Shown piece after piece: positions 1 to 9,541 of a DNA stretch of 64,000 nt. The notes under the pieces are model-generated. The model saw only the letters and a program-made list of their open reading frames with translations. It did no database searches and had not been told where the DNA came from. A program made the position numbers and the translations under genes. Every line of letters begins with the position of its first letter. The first letter of the stretch is position 1. Source of the stretch: Bog-532 sp963732345 (lineage in GTDB: Bacteria > Actinomycetota > Actinomycetes > Streptosporangiales > Streptosporangiaceae); NCBI GenBank assembly GCA_963732345.1, contig CAVSZI010000018.1, positions 372,001 to 436,000 of the forward strand, in the 5' to 3' direction.

Positions 1-1414
1 GGTGAAGGATTCCCCGTAGGCGAAGTCCATGTTCACGTCGCGGACTTCCATGGCCGAGCCGGGCACCTTCGAACCGAACCGCACCGTTATGCCCTCGTCC
101 GGCTGCACCCGGATCACCAGCGCGTTCTGCCCGAGTTCCTGGGTGTCGGTCGCGGAGAACGGCAGGTGCGGCGCGCGCTGGAAGATCAGCGCGATCTCCG
201 TCATCCGGCGCGGCAGCCGTTTGCCGGTCCGCAGGTAGAACGGGACGCCGGCCCACCGCCGGGTGCCCACCCCCAGCCGTACCGCGGCGTAGGTCTCGGT
301 CCGGGAGTCCGGGGGGATCCCGTCTTCCTCAAGGTATCCGCGCACCTCGTGGCCGCCTTGCCAGCCCGCGGTGTGCTGGCCGCGCGCGGTGCCGGTGGCC
401 GGGTCCTGCGGCAGCCGGACGGCCGACAGCACCTTCTCCTTCTCCGCTCGCAGCGAGTCGGCGTCGAAGGCGACCGGCTCCTCCATCGCGGTCAGGGCCA
501 GCAACTGCAGCAGGTGGTTCTGGATCACGTCGCGGGCGGCGCCGATCCCGTCGTAGTAGCCCGCCCGGCCGCCGATGCCGATGTCCTCGGCCATCGTGAT
601 CTGGATGTGGTCGACGTACCCGCGGTTCCAGATCGGCTCGTACATTTCGTTGGCGAAGCGCAGCGCCAGGATGTTCTGGACGGTCTCCTTGCCCAGGTAG
701 TGGTCGATGCGGAACACCGACTCGGGCGGGAAGACCTCGGCCAGGATGTCGTTCAGCTCCCGGGCGCTCTTCAGATCATGACCGAACGGCTTCTCGATGA
801 CCACCCGGCGCCAGGGGCGGCGGCCCGCCCACGCCGCCTGCTGGCCTTCGGGCGGCGTGTAGTCGTCCGGATCGGACAGCCCGGACCGCTTGAGCTGCTG
901 CACCACGACCGGGAACGCCTTGGGCGGGATCGACAGGTAGAACGCGTAGTTCCCGCCCGTGCTCCGCTCGGCGTCCAGGGCGCGGACGGTCTCGGCCAGG
1001 CTGTCGAAGGCGGCGTCGTCGTCGAACTCCCCCTGGACGAACCGGATCCCCTCACTGACCTGCTGCCAGAACCGTGTCCCGGAACGGCGTCCGCGCGTGC
1101 TCCTTGACCGCCTCGTAGGTGAGCTGGGCGAAGTCCTCGTCCTCCCAGTCCCGCCGGGCGAAGCCGACCAGGGAGAACCCCGGCGGGAGCAGCCCGCGGT
1201 TGGCCAGGTCGTAGATCGCGGGCAGCAGCTTCTTGCGCGCCAGGTCACCGGTCACGCCGAACATGACCAGCACACACGGGCCGGCCACCCGGGGAATGCG
1301 CCGGTCCCGCGGATCCCGCAGCGGGTTCTCCTGCACCTGCAGGTCCGGGAGGGCCGCGGGATTGGCCGGCGCGGGCCCGCGGGTGCCCTGGCCCGCCGTC
1401 ACTGACTCGCTCAC
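1..1414 (-). pseudogene. zwf: glucose-6-phosphate 1-dehydrogenase, 3' end outside window, one-base frameshift
   Basis: Oxidises glucose-6-phosphate to 6-phosphogluconolactone with NAD(P)+, the entry step of the oxidative pentose phosphate pathway. The first frame (1414 to 1052) carries the Rossmann start with GVTGDLARKKLLPAIYDLA. It then hits a stop, while the family sequence continues in another frame (WQQVSEGIRFVQGEFDD onward) to the window edge. That second frame includes the substrate-binding RIDHYLGKETVQNI motif near 670-720 and ends at DVNMDFAYGESFT, so only the last tens of residues are missing. Removing one C (G on the plus strand near 1069) restores one frame. The gene is third after tkt and tal on the same strand. 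Such a central gene is more likely hit by a sequencing error than truly dead; that is inference. Confidence 0.9.
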
Positions 1415-1490
1415 GATTCTCCCGTTCCCTCGCTATCGTGGCGCCGGGCGGCCGGCGAGCGGTGGCTCGCCGGCCGCTGTCGAGTGCTGA

Positions 1491-2606
1491 TCACTGTTCC
1501 GCGAGCTGGCCCTTGACCGTCTCGATGAGCTCGTTCCAGGACGCGGCAAACTTCGCCACTCCCTCATCTTCCAGCACCCTGACCACGTCGTCGTAGGGGA
1601 TACCCAGATTCTCCAGGCCCGCGATGACCTTCCGGGACTCGTCGTAGGTGCCGTGGATCGTGTCCCCGCGCAGCTGGCCGTGGTCGGCCACGGCGTGGAT
1701 GGTCGGCTCCGGCATCGTGTTGACGGTGTCCGGCGCCACCAGATCCACCACGTACATGGTGTCGGGGAACGACGGGTCCTTGGTGCTGGTGGACGCCCAC
1801 AGCGGCCGCTGCGCCCGCGCGCCCTTGGCCCGCAGCGCCTCCCACCGCGGCGTCGCGATCCGCTTTTCGAACAGCTCGTAGGCCAGCCGCGCGTTGGCAA
1901 TGGCGGCCTTGCCGCGCAGGGCCTTCGCCTCGCCCGTGCCGATCTTGTCCAGCCGCTTGTCGACCTCGGTGTCCACCCGGCTGACGAAGAACGACGCGAC
2001 CGACGCGATGCCGGACAGGTCGCGGCCGGCTTCGGCCGCCTTCTCCAGTCCGGCCATGTAGGCGTCGATGACCGCGTCGTAGCGCTCCAGCGAGAAGATC
2101 AGGGTCACGTTGACGCTGATGCCCTCGGAGATCGCCTGCGTGATGGCCGGCAGTCCCTCCAGCGTGGCCGGGATCTTGATGAACAGGTTCGGCCGGTCGA
2201 CCATCCACCACAGCGCGCGCGCCTCGGCGATCGTCGGCTCGGTCTCGTTGGCCAGCCGCGGGTCCACTTCCAGGGAGACCCGGCCGTCCTGGCCGCCGGT
2301 CTCCTCGTAGACGTGCTGAAACACGTCACACGCCCAGCGGATGTCGTATGTGGTGATGGCGCGGACCGCCTCGTCGACCGGCACCTTGCGGATCGCCAGG
2401 TCGTGGCACTGGCCGTCGTAGGCCGACCCCTTGCTCAGCGCGGCCGCGAAGATCGTCGGATTCGACGTCACGCCGATGACGTGGTCGTCGCGGATGAGCT
2501 GTTCCAGGTTCCCCGTGCGGAGCCGGTCACGGCTGATGTCATCCAGCCATACCGCCACCCCCAGGGCGGTCAGCTGAGCGAGAACGTCTTCTGACTGGGA
2601 GGTCAT
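1491..2606 (-). CDS. tal: transaldolase
   Basis: Transfers a dihydroxyacetone unit between sedoheptulose-7-phosphate and glyceraldehyde-3-phosphate in the non-oxidative pentose phosphate pathway (cytosol). 371 aa, the usual length for the actinobacterial type. Residues 41-53 contain the family motif VTSNPTIF, and the Schiff-base lysine lies at about K144 in LFIKIPAT. The ATG start gives the expected N terminus (WLDDISRDRL near residue 20). It lies 79 bp downstream of tkt and 76 bp upstream of zwf on the same strand, so the three probably form one operon supplying NADPH and sugar phosphates. Confidence 0.96.
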   Translation of the reverse strand: MTSQSEDVLAQLTALGVAVWLDDISRDRLRTGNLEQLIRDDHVIGVTSNPTIFAAALSKGSAYDGQCHDLAIRKVPVDEAVRAITTYDIRWACDVFQHVYEETGGQDGRVSLEVDPRLANETEPTIAEARALWWMVDRPNLFIKIPATLEGLPAITQAISEGISVNVTLIFSLERYDAVIDAYMAGLEKAAEAGRDLSGIASVASFFVSRVDTEVDKRLDKIGTGEAKALRGKAAIANARLAYELFEKRIATPRWEALRAKGARAQRPLWASTSTKDPSFPDTMYVVDLVAPDTVNTMPEPTIHAVADHGQLRGDTIHGTYDESRKVIAGLENLGIPYDDVVRVLEDEGVAKFAASWNELIETVKGQLAEQ

Positions 2607-2685
2607 GAGCTTTGGTTCCTTCCCTTATGCCGTTCATCCTGCTGAGGTCCCTGTCTTCACCCTCAGGAGGCGATGTCGGTCACCC

Positions 2686-4806
2686 TCACGGTGCGCTGGC
2701 CCGCTCCAGGGCCGTCCGCGCCACGGCGGCGACCCGCTCCGACGTGAGCCCGAACTCGGCGTAGAGCCGCTGGTACGCGGCGGAGGCGCCGAAGTGCTCT
2801 ACCCCGACGGACTCACCGAGATCACCGACGTACTCCCGCCAGCCGAGCGTGACACCTGCTTCGACCGAGACCCGTGCCCGGATCCGGCTCGGCAGAACCT
2901 GTTCCCGGTAGGAGGCTTGCTGCTCGGCGAACCATTCCACGCAGGGCATGGACACCACGCGGGCCGGCGTCCCCGCGGCCTGCAGCTCGTCCCGGGCCGC
3001 CAGGGCGATCTGCACCTCACTGCCGGTGGCGATGAGGATCACCTGCGGATCGCCGTCCGCCTCGGCCAGCACGTACCCGCCGCGGGCGGTGCCCTCGGCG
3101 CTGGCCAGGCCCTCCGGTCCCGCGCGGCCCGCGGAGCGCTCCAGTACCGGCAGGTTCTGCCTGCTCAGGCACAGCGCGGACGGGTTGCTGTTCCGCTCCA
3201 GGATGGTCTTCCAGGCCACGACCGTCTCGTTCGCGTCGCCGGGCCGGACGACCTCCAGGTTCGGGATGGCGCGCAGCGCCCACAGGTGCTCCACCGGCTG
3301 GTGCGTCGGCCCGTCCTCGCCCAGCCCGATGGAGTCGTGCGTCCATACGTACGTCACCGGCAGCTTCATCAGCGCCGCGAGCCGCACGGACCCCCGCATG
3401 TAGTCGCTGAAGACCAGGAACGTGCCGCCGTACGGCCTTGTTCCCCCGTGCAGCGCGATGCCGTTGAGGATCGCGCCCATGGCGTGCTCGCGGATGCCGA
3501 AGTGCAGCGTGCGGCCGTACTTGTCACCAGGGAACATCTTGGTCTGGTGGTCGCGCGGGATGAAGGACGGCTCGCCCTTCATGGTGGTGAGGTTGCTCTC
3601 GGCCAGGTCGGCGGATCCGCCCCACAGCTCGGGCAGCACCGGCGCAAGCGCGTTGAGCACCTCACCGGACGCCTTCCGGGTGGCCATGCCCTTCTTGTCC
3701 GGCGGGAACGTGGGCAGCGCCCCGTCCCAGCCGGCGGGCAGCTCGCGCTTGGCCAGCCGGTCGAACAGTTCCTTGCGGCTGCCGTCGGCCTTGGCCCACG
3801 CCGCGAAGGTGTCGTCCCACTCGGCGCGCGTGGCCTTGCCGCGCTCGATGACCCCGCGCGCGTGCGCGACCAGGTCGGGGGCCTCGGGGAAGGAGATGGC
3901 CGGGTCGAAGCCGAGGATCTCCTTGGTCTCCGCGACCTCCTCCGCGCCCAGGGCCGAGCCGTGCGCCGCGCCGGTGCCCTTCTTGTGCGGGGCCGGCCAG
4001 CCGATGATCGTGCGCAGGTTGATCATGGACGGCCGCCCGGTCTCGCTCTTGGCCGCGATCAGCGCGTCGTAGAGGGCCTGGACGTTCTCGGTGTAGGTGC
4101 CGTCCGGCTGCGCCCAGTCGACGTGCTGCACGTGCCACCCGTAGGCCTCGTACCGCGCCGCGACGTCCTCGGACTTGGCGATCTGCGTGTCGTCCTCGAT
4201 GGAGATGTGGTTGTCGTCGTAGATCAGGGTCAGGTTGCCGAGCTCCTGGTGGGCGGCCAGGGAGGACGCCTCGTGGGTGATGCCCTCCTCGATGTCGCCG
4301 TCCGAGGCGATCACGTACACGTGGTGGTCGAACGGGCTGGCGCCCGCCTTCGCGTCCGGGTCGAACAGGCCGCGCTCGCGCCGGGCGGCCATGGCCATGC
4401 CCACGGCGTTCGCGAGGCCCTGCCCGAGCGGGCCGGTCGTCGTCTCCACCCCGGGCGTCAGCCCGCGCTCCGGGTGCCCGGGAGTAAGGCTGCCCCACGA
4501 CCGGTACTGCTTGAGGTCCTCCAGGCTCAGCCCGTACCCGGACAGGTAGAGCTGGATGTACAGGGTCAGGCTGGAGTGCCCGCAGGACAGCACGAAACGG
4601 TCCCGCCCGGTCCACGCCGGGTCGGCCGGGTCGTGCCGGAGAATCCGCTGGAACAGCAGGTACGCGGCCGGGGCCAGGCTCATGGCCGTGCCGGGGTGCC
4701 CCGACCCCTCGTTTTCTACGGCGTCCATGGCCAGGACCCGGATCAGGTTCACGGTGCGCTCGTCGACGTCAGACCACTCGAGCTTGTTCTTTGGCTGGCT
4801 ACTCAC
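2686..4806 (-). CDS. tkt: transketolase
   Basis: ThDP-dependent transfer of two-carbon units between pentose phosphate sugars. Visible motifs are GSGHPGTAMSLAP near the N terminus, GPLGQGLANAVG, the ThDP/Mg motif from SDGDIEEG to YDDNHI, and the catalytic FGIREHAMGAI region. The C-terminal transketolase domain is intact. A GTG at 4806 gives 706 aa, close to the family's usual ~700, with a purine-rich GGAG about 13 nt upstream. An ATG at 4890 would add 28 low-complexity residues and is less likely. First gene of the tkt-tal-zwf run. The long antisense frame on the plus strand is a codon-bias shadow. Confidence 0.95.
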   Translation of the reverse strand: MSSQPKNKLEWSDVDERTVNLIRVLAMDAVENEGSGHPGTAMSLAPAAYLLFQRILRHDPADPAWTGRDRFVLSCGHSSLTLYIQLYLSGYGLSLEDLKQYRSWGSLTPGHPERGLTPGVETTTGPLGQGLANAVGMAMAARRERGLFDPDAKAGASPFDHHVYVIASDGDIEEGITHEASSLAAHQELGNLTLIYDDNHISIEDDTQIAKSEDVAARYEAYGWHVQHVDWAQPDGTYTENVQALYDALIAAKSETGRPSMINLRTIIGWPAPHKKGTGAAHGSALGAEEVAETKEILGFDPAISFPEAPDLVAHARGVIERGKATRAEWDDTFAAWAKADGSRKELFDRLAKRELPAGWDGALPTFPPDKKGMATRKASGEVLNALAPVLPELWGGSADLAESNLTTMKGEPSFIPRDHQTKMFPGDKYGRTLHFGIREHAMGAILNGIALHGGTRPYGGTFLVFSDYMRGSVRLAALMKLPVTYVWTHDSIGLGEDGPTHQPVEHLWALRAIPNLEVVRPGDANETVVAWKTILERNSNPSALCLSRQNLPVLERSAGRAGPEGLASAEGTARGGYVLAEADGDPQVILIATGSEVQIALAARDELQAAGTPARVVSMPCVEWFAEQQASYREQVLPSRIRARVSVEAGVTLGWREYVGDLGESVGVEHFGASAAYQRLYAEFGLTSERVAAVARTALERASAP

Positions 4807-5099
4807 CGCTTGGTCACGGCTCCTCTCTGCTGATGAAGGCTGTGGCTGCGGCACTCGCGGACTCTGCCGTGATGCAGCCTGCAGCCCCACCTACCCTCGT
4901 CCAGGCAGCCAAAAAGCCCCGCGCAAAACCCGGGGGCAATGACCATGGTCGAGCCTATCCCGCTGGCCGCGCCAGCCTGAGCGCGAGGGGCCCGGCCGGC
5001 CCGTCGTGACGACCCGCCGGGCAGACCGTCGGGATTCACCCGGCCGTCATCTCACTCGGCCCCAGTACCGCACCCGTTCATGCCGCAAGGACCGGCGCG
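4807..5099. other. intergenic region between ctaA and tkt
   Basis: 293 bp without a convincing gene. Apart from the stem-T5 structure at 4911-4937 I see no open frame with a ribosome-binding site. The tkt promoter must lie here, but no clear -35/-10 pair stands out. In many actinobacteria ctaB (protohaem IX farnesyltransferase) sits between ctaA and tkt; it is absent here. Confidence 0.5.
4911..4937 (-). terminator. rho-independent-type terminator after ctaA
   Basis: On the minus strand a GCCCC ... GGGGC stem with a short loop is followed directly by CTTTTT. It lies between the ctaA stop (5100) and the tkt start, so it probably ends the ctaA transcript before the pentose phosphate genes. The stem is short. 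Confidence 0.55.
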
Positions 5100-6335
5100 T
5101 TAGCTCCCAGGGACCGGCGCGCTGGTGTCCGGCTGCGCGTCAGGCTCCAGCGACACGGCCGTAACCCTCTCGCTGGCCGTAACCCTCTCGCTGGCCGTAA
5201 CCCTCTCGCTGGCCGGAAGCGTCTCGCTGGCCGGGGCGGTCTCGACGGGGCCCCGGTCACGCAGGGCCAGAAAGAGCCGGATGGTGACGATCCAGATCAC
5301 CACCGCGACCGTGACGTGCACCCAGACCAGACCGGCGGGCAGCCCGCTGAAGTACTGCGCGTACCCGATCGCACCCTGGGCCAGGATCAGCGCGCCGAGC
5401 GTCCAGCCCCGCCGAACCGCCCGGCGCGGCGCGCCCGACACCGTCAGGCCGAGAATCAGCGCGGCGGACAGGCCGGTGAGCAGCCAGCCGATGTCCGCAT
5501 GGAACTGGGTGACGCCGATGAACGGCAGGTGGAAGCGGGGTGCCGTGGCGTTGCCGGCCAGCTTGCCGGTGCCGGTGACCACGGTGCCAGCCGCGAACAT
5601 CACGGCCACCACCGGCACGAGGACCGCGCCCATAAGCCGCAGGTCCCGCCGGACCACGGGTGTCGCGGGTCCGGTGCCCTCCCCGCAGCGGACGTGCAGT
5701 ATGACCGCCGCGCCCAGGATCGCGGTCGAGAGCAGGAAGTGGAAGGCTACCCAGGCCGGATTCAGCTTGGTCAGCACGACGATCCCGCCCACCACGGCCT
5801 GGGCGATCACCCCACCCGGCAGCGCCGCGGCCAGCCATACCAGGTCGCGCCGCCGCCGATTGCTGCCCGGCGGCCGGTACTGCCACGCGGCGATGAACGC
5901 GAGGCCGGCGATGAGCACGAGCGGGAAGTTCAGCAGGCGGTTGCCGAACTCGATCCAGGTGTTCAGGGTGGATTGCCCGGCCGTGCTCGCCGCGACCAGG
6001 CTGTGCGCCGTGCATCTGGGCCAGTCCGGGCAGCCGAGCCCCGACTTGCTGAGCCGGACCGCCTCGCCGGTCGACATGATGACCGCGTTGGCGATCACCG
6101 AGGCGAGCGCGAGCCCCCGCATCGACGCCGCCGTCGGCCGCAGCACCGTCCCCGCGATCCGGTTGGCCGCGATCCGGTTCACCGCGCGGCGCAGTGGCGG
6201 GGCGGCCCCAGCGGCGGAGGCGGGCCCGGAGCCTGAGGCGGGCCCGGAGCCTGAGGCGGGCCCGGAGCCTGAGGCGGGCCCGGAGCCTGAGGCGGGCCCG
6301 GACGTTTCGGGCGCGGGGGCGGCATCGGCGGACAC
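5100..6335 (-). CDS. ctaA: COX15/CtaA family haem A synthase
   Basis: Integral membrane enzyme converting haem O to haem A for aa3-type cytochrome oxidase. 411 aa with about eight hydrophobic helices between residues ~50 and ~350. The family-typical STGEAVRLSKSGLGCPDWPRC, FGNRLLNFP, HFLLSTAILGA and TQFHADIGWLLTG segments are present, with histidines placed as haem ligands. Both ends carry low-complexity in-frame repeats outside the membrane core: GPASGS units at the N terminus and ASERVT units at the C terminus, each from 18-bp DNA repeats. The start could lie after the N-terminal repeats. Its place between the pentose phosphate genes and the SUF region is conserved in actinobacteria. Confidence 0.93.
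   Translation of the reverse strand: MSADAAPAPETSGPASGSGPASGSGPASGSGPASGSGPASAAGAAPPLRRAVNRIAANRIAGTVLRPTAASMRGLALASVIANAVIMSTGEAVRLSKSGLGCPDWPRCTAHSLVAASTAGQSTLNTWIEFGNRLLNFPLVLIAGLAFIAAWQYRPPGSNRRRRDLVWLAAALPGGVIAQAVVGGIVVLTKLNPAWVAFHFLLSTAILGAAVILHVRCGEGTGPATPVVRRDLRLMGAVLVPVVAVMFAAGTVVTGTGKLAGNATAPRFHLPFIGVTQFHADIGWLLTGLSAALILGLTVSGAPRRAVRRGWTLGALILAQGAIGYAQYFSGLPAGLVWVHVTVAVVIWIVTIRLFLALRDRGPVETAPASETLPASERVTASERVTASERVTAVSLEPDAQPDTSAPVPGS
5157..5228. repeat. 18-bp in-frame tandem repeat, ctaA 3' end
   Basis: Three exact copies of the 18-bp unit GGCCGTAACCCTCTCGCT plus a diverged fourth, inside the ctaA C-terminal tail. On the coding strand they encode repeated ASERVT. The unit length keeps the frame, so copy number can vary without breaking the gene. 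Confidence 0.9.
6220..6300. repeat. 18-bp in-frame tandem repeat, ctaA 5' end
   Basis: Four exact copies and a partial fifth copy of GCGGGCCCGGAGCCTGAG near the ctaA start, encoding repeated GPASGS-type hexapeptides in the N-terminal extension before the first membrane helix. Confidence 0.9.
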
Positions 6336-6414
6336 ACTATCTATCGTAGGAGACTGTCCCCGGCCCCGCCGCCCGAACCCTGACCCGCCGCGGTGCGGCC
6401 GCGGGCACCGCCCG

Positions 6415-7440
6415 TCACCTGCACCGGCTGATCACCGACACCGTGTTACCGGATTCGTTGGCCTCGTAGGCCGCGTGGGTATAGGGGTCCACCGCCACCC
6501 CCTGCGGTCTTGAGCCCACACGGATGGTGGCCGTTACCCTGCCGGTGGCCGCGTCGATCACCGACACCGTGCCACCGGCGTTGGCCACGTAGACGGTGCG
6601 GGCAGCGGGATCCACCGCCACCCCGGCCGGGAGGCGCCCCACGGGGATGGTGCGGATCACGGTCCTGGTGGCCGCGTCGATCACCGATACCGTGTTATCG
6701 CGTTGGTTGGTCACGTAGACGGTGCGGGCAGCGGGATCCACCGCCACCGCGGCCGGGAGGCGCCCCACACGGATGGTGGCCGTTACCCTGCTGGTGGCCG
6801 CGTCGATCACCGACACCGTGTCATCGCTTTGGTTGGTCACGTAGACGGTGCGGGCAGCGGGATCCACCGCCACCGCCACCGGGCCGGAGCCGACGGGGAT
6901 GGTGCGGGTCACGGTCCTGGTGGCCGCGTTGATCACCGACACCGTGTCATCGCCGGCGTTGGTCACGTAGACGGTGCGGGTGGCGGGACCCACCGCCACC
7001 GCGTACGGGTATGAGCCCACGGGGATGGTGCCGGTCACGGCGCTGGTGGCCGCGTTGATCACCGACACCGTGCCACTGCCGGCGTTGGTCACGTAGACGG
7101 TGCGGGCAGCGGGATCCACCGCCACCCCCCCCGGGCTGTAGCCGACGGGGATGGTGCGGGTCACGGTCCTGGTGGCCGCGTTGATCACCGACACCGTGCC
7201 ATCGCCGGTGTTGGTGACGTAGACGGTGCGGGCAGCGGGATCCACCGCCACCCCGGCCGGGCCGGAGCCCACCGGGATGGTGCGGGTCACCCGGTAACAA
7301 ACCGCCGCCGGAGCGTGCGCCGCCGTCACGAGCGGCATCCCCCCCACCACCACCACCGCCACTACGGCGGCGCACCACCCACGCGCGGACAACCACCCAC
7401 GAAACCCCGTGGCGCCCCGACCACCCACCCGTACGCGCAT
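6415..7440 (-). CDS. secreted YVTN-family beta-propeller repeat protein
   Basis: 341 aa. A signal peptide (hydrophobic WCAAVVAVVVVGGMPLVTAAHA, residues ~20-45) is followed by seven ~42-residue repeats built on the pattern TIPVG-xxP-xxVAVDPAARTVYVTN-xxx-TVSVI-AAT, so a single closed seven-bladed propeller is expected outside the cell. The blades are almost identical even at DNA level (period ~126 bp), pointing to recent internal duplication or homogenising recombination. The start is an ATG just after GAAGAGG. Such proteins are often surface or binding proteins; the ligand cannot be read from sequence. It is monocistronic between ctaA and the EamA exporter, both on the same strand. Confidence 0.85.
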   Translation of the reverse strand: MRVRVGGRGATGFRGWLSARGWCAAVVAVVVVGGMPLVTAAHAPAAVCYRVTRTIPVGSGPAGVAVDPAARTVYVTNTGDGTVSVINAATRTVTRTIPVGYSPGGVAVDPAARTVYVTNAGSGTVSVINAATSAVTGTIPVGSYPYAVAVGPATRTVYVTNAGDDTVSVINAATRTVTRTIPVGSGPVAVAVDPAARTVYVTNQSDDTVSVIDAATSRVTATIRVGRLPAAVAVDPAARTVYVTNQRDNTVSVIDAATRTVIRTIPVGRLPAGVAVDPAARTVYVANAGGTVSVIDAATGRVTATIRVGSRPQGVAVDPYTHAAYEANESGNTVSVISRCR

Positions 7441-7604
7441 GACCTCTTCCCCTGTCCGCTGCCGTGGTCATGGTGAAATGGCCGGGCCCAGCGTACCCAG
7501 CCTCCCCACTAAAAGTAACAAGTCCTTACTGTATGTAATCAGAATGCCAGGGGCGTCCGCTGCATTTCGGTGCCCTCAGGGAGTCCCGCAGGCCTGCGGC
7601 CGGT

Positions 7605-8744
7605 TCAAGGGCAGGCTGGAGGGAGCTGTGGGGCTCGTGTTTCCTGGCTGTGATCCGGGGACGCCGTGGGGCCCGGGGACGGCTCGGGGGCGGAGATGGG
7701 GGACGGCGCCGGGGACGGGAGCGCGGAGCGGGCGGCGCCGATGCAGGCGATGACCACGCAGCCGACGGCGGCCCATTCGCTGACCGAAAGGTGCTGGCCC
7801 AGCAGGGCCAGCCCGATGAGTGCCGCCGCCACCGGCTCGAGGCTCATCCAGATGCCGAACACCCTGGTCGACAGCCGCCGCAGCGCCCGAAGTTCGACGG
7901 CGTAGGGAATCGCCGAGGACAGCAGGCCTATGCCCGCCCCGGTCGCGAGGACAGACGGCCTCCGGAGCGAGCCGTTGGCGGTGGCCAGGGCGCCCGGGGT
8001 CACCACCACCGCGGCGATCAGCATGGCGATGACCAGCCCCGACGACCCCGGGAAGCGTCGGCCGGTCGCGGCGCTGAGCACGATGTAGGCGGCCCAGCCC
8101 ACGGCGGATAGAGCGGCGAAGACGACCCCGGGAACGCTCAGGTGAGCAGGACCGCCCCCGGTGAGCAGAACCACCCCGGTGCCCGCCAGCGCCACCCAGA
8201 GCAGGTCGAGCAGGCGGCGGGAGCCCGCCACGGCGACGGCCAGCGGGCCCAGGAATTCGATGGTCACCGCCACACCCAGCGGTACCCGCGCGATGGCCTG
8301 GTAGAAGACGAAATTCATGCCGCCCAGGCAGATACCGAACGACAGCGCGATGGCCGCATCACGCCAGGCGCGGCGCTCCACCAGGCCGGCCACGGTGCCC
8401 CTGGCCCGGCGGCCGCCGATGATGAGGAGGAAGACCGCGGCGCTCCACAGCCGCAGCCCGGTCACGGCGGCGGGCGGCATCTCGTGGAACAGGCGGGTGG
8501 CAAGACCCGCCCCGAGCTGGACGGACACGATCCCGGTCAGGACCAGCGCAGTCGGGCCGGCCACCGCCTGCGGCCCCCGTCCGGGCCGCGCGCCCGCCTC
8601 CGGCCGGCTATCCGTGCCGGTTCCCTGCCGGGCGGGTCCGTGCCGGGCGGGTCCGTGCCGGGCGGGTCCGTGCCGGGCGGCTCCGTGCCGGGCGGCTCCG
8701 TTCTGCGCGGGTCCGTGCCGGGCGGCTCCGTGGCGGGCGGTCAC
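7605..8744 (-). CDS. EamA/RhtA-like DMT-superfamily exporter
   Basis: 379 aa drug/metabolite transporter with about ten membrane segments from residue ~65 to ~345, in two EamA halves. It resembles RhtA-type amino-acid exporters (FYQAIARVPLGVAVTIEFLGPLAV and SSAIPYAVELRALRRLSTRVFGIWMSLEP regions). The GTG start overlaps the stop of the ABC permease (GTGA), implying translational coupling. The first ~40 residues are a repeat of ARHGP units from a 15-bp minisatellite, so an internal start after the repeat is possible. The C-terminal ~35 residues are Pro/Ser-rich. The transported substrate is unknown. Confidence 0.82.
   Translation of the reverse strand: MTARHGAARHGPAQNGAARHGAARHGPARHGPARHGPARQGTGTDSRPEAGARPGRGPQAVAGPTALVLTGIVSVQLGAGLATRLFHEMPPAAVTGLRLWSAAVFLLIIGGRRARGTVAGLVERRAWRDAAIALSFGICLGGMNFVFYQAIARVPLGVAVTIEFLGPLAVAVAGSRRLLDLLWVALAGTGVVLLTGGGPAHLSVPGVVFAALSAVGWAAYIVLSAATGRRFPGSSGLVIAMLIAAVVVTPGALATANGSLRRPSVLATGAGIGLLSSAIPYAVELRALRRLSTRVFGIWMSLEPVAAALIGLALLGQHLSVSEWAAVGCVVIACIGAARSALPSPAPSPISAPEPSPGPTASPDHSQETRAPQLPPACP
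8621..8740. repeat. 15-bp minisatellite at the EamA exporter 5' end
   Basis: About seven copies of a 15-bp unit (plus strand GCCGGGCGGGTCCGT with variants) that encode Ala-Arg-His-Gly-Pro on the minus strand. They start immediately after the GTGA overlap with the ABC permease. Confidence 0.85.
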
Positions 8745-9541
8745 TCCCAGCGGAACGTGCGCGCGGCCAGGCCGATCCCCGCCACGGCCCAGACCGCGAG
8801 CACGAGCAGGTCACGCACGGGGAAGCCCGCGGCGTTCGCGAGGACGGCCCGCAGCCCGGTGGCCAGCGCGCCGGTCGGCAGCAGGGTCAGGAACGGCCGG
8901 GCCCCGGCGGGGAACTTGGTGAGCGGGAACACCACGCCGCCCAGGCCGAGCAGGACGATATAGATCAGGTTGGCCAGGGCCAGGGTCGCCTCGGCGCGCA
9001 GGGTGCCGGCCATCAGCAGGGCCAGCCCGCTGAACGCGGCGGTGCCCACCAGGACGAGCAGCGGCACGGTGAGCAACGCCAGCGGCGTGGCGTGCGGGCG
9101 CCAGCCCAGCCCGGTCGCCACGGCCGTGATGATCGCCGCCTGGAGCAGCTCGATGATGATGACGGTCGCTGTCTTGGCCGAGATCAGGCCGCCCCGCGAC
9201 AGGGGCGTCGCGCCGAGCCGCTTGAGCACGCCGTACCGGCGCTCAAAGCCGGTGCCGATCGCCTGGCTGGTGAACGCGGTCGACATGACGGCGAGGGCGA
9301 TGATGCCCGGGGCCAGGAAGTCGACCCGGCTGCCGTCGCCCAGGTTCACCAGGGGCTCGAGGCTGAACATGGCCAGCAGCCCGAGCGGGATGACCAACGT
9401 GACCGTGAGCTGCTCGCCGTTCCGCAGCAGCGAGCGCGTCTCCATCGCGGTCTGCGCGGCGATCATCCGGGGCAGCGGCGCCGCCCCCGGGGCCGGCGTG
9501 AACGCGGCTTCCGCCGCCGGGGTCGCGGCGGCCGCGGTCAC
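8741..9541 (-). CDS. ABC-2 type transporter permease
   Basis: Membrane subunit of an ABC exporter. 266 aa with about six hydrophobic helices, starting with an Ala/Pro-rich cytoplasmic leader and IAAQTAMETRSLLRN, then FLAPGIIALAVMSTAFTSQAIGTGFERRYGVLKRLGATPL, the signature stretch of ABC-2 permeases. The GTG start at 9541 overlaps the ATPase stop (GTGA); a longer upstream frame runs antiparallel to ATPase codons and is a shadow. It forms a two-component exporter with the preceding ATPase. An ABC pair at this place near ctaA and sufR is common in actinobacteria; the substrate is not established from sequence. Confidence 0.9.
   Translation of the reverse strand: MTAAAATPAAEAAFTPAPGAAPLPRMIAAQTAMETRSLLRNGEQLTVTLVIPLGLLAMFSLEPLVNLGDGSRVDFLAPGIIALAVMSTAFTSQAIGTGFERRYGVLKRLGATPLSRGGLISAKTATVIIIELLQAAIITAVATGLGWRPHATPLALLTVPLLVLVGTAAFSGLALLMAGTLRAEATLALANLIYIVLLGLGGVVFPLTKFPAGARPFLTLLPTGALATGLRAVLANAAGFPVRDLLVLAVWAVAGIGLAARTFRWE

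Noticed and set aside
2605..4833. 742-codon plus-strand frame opposite tkt
   Set aside because: It mirrors the transketolase gene, has no domain, and results from GC-rich third positions opening antisense frames.
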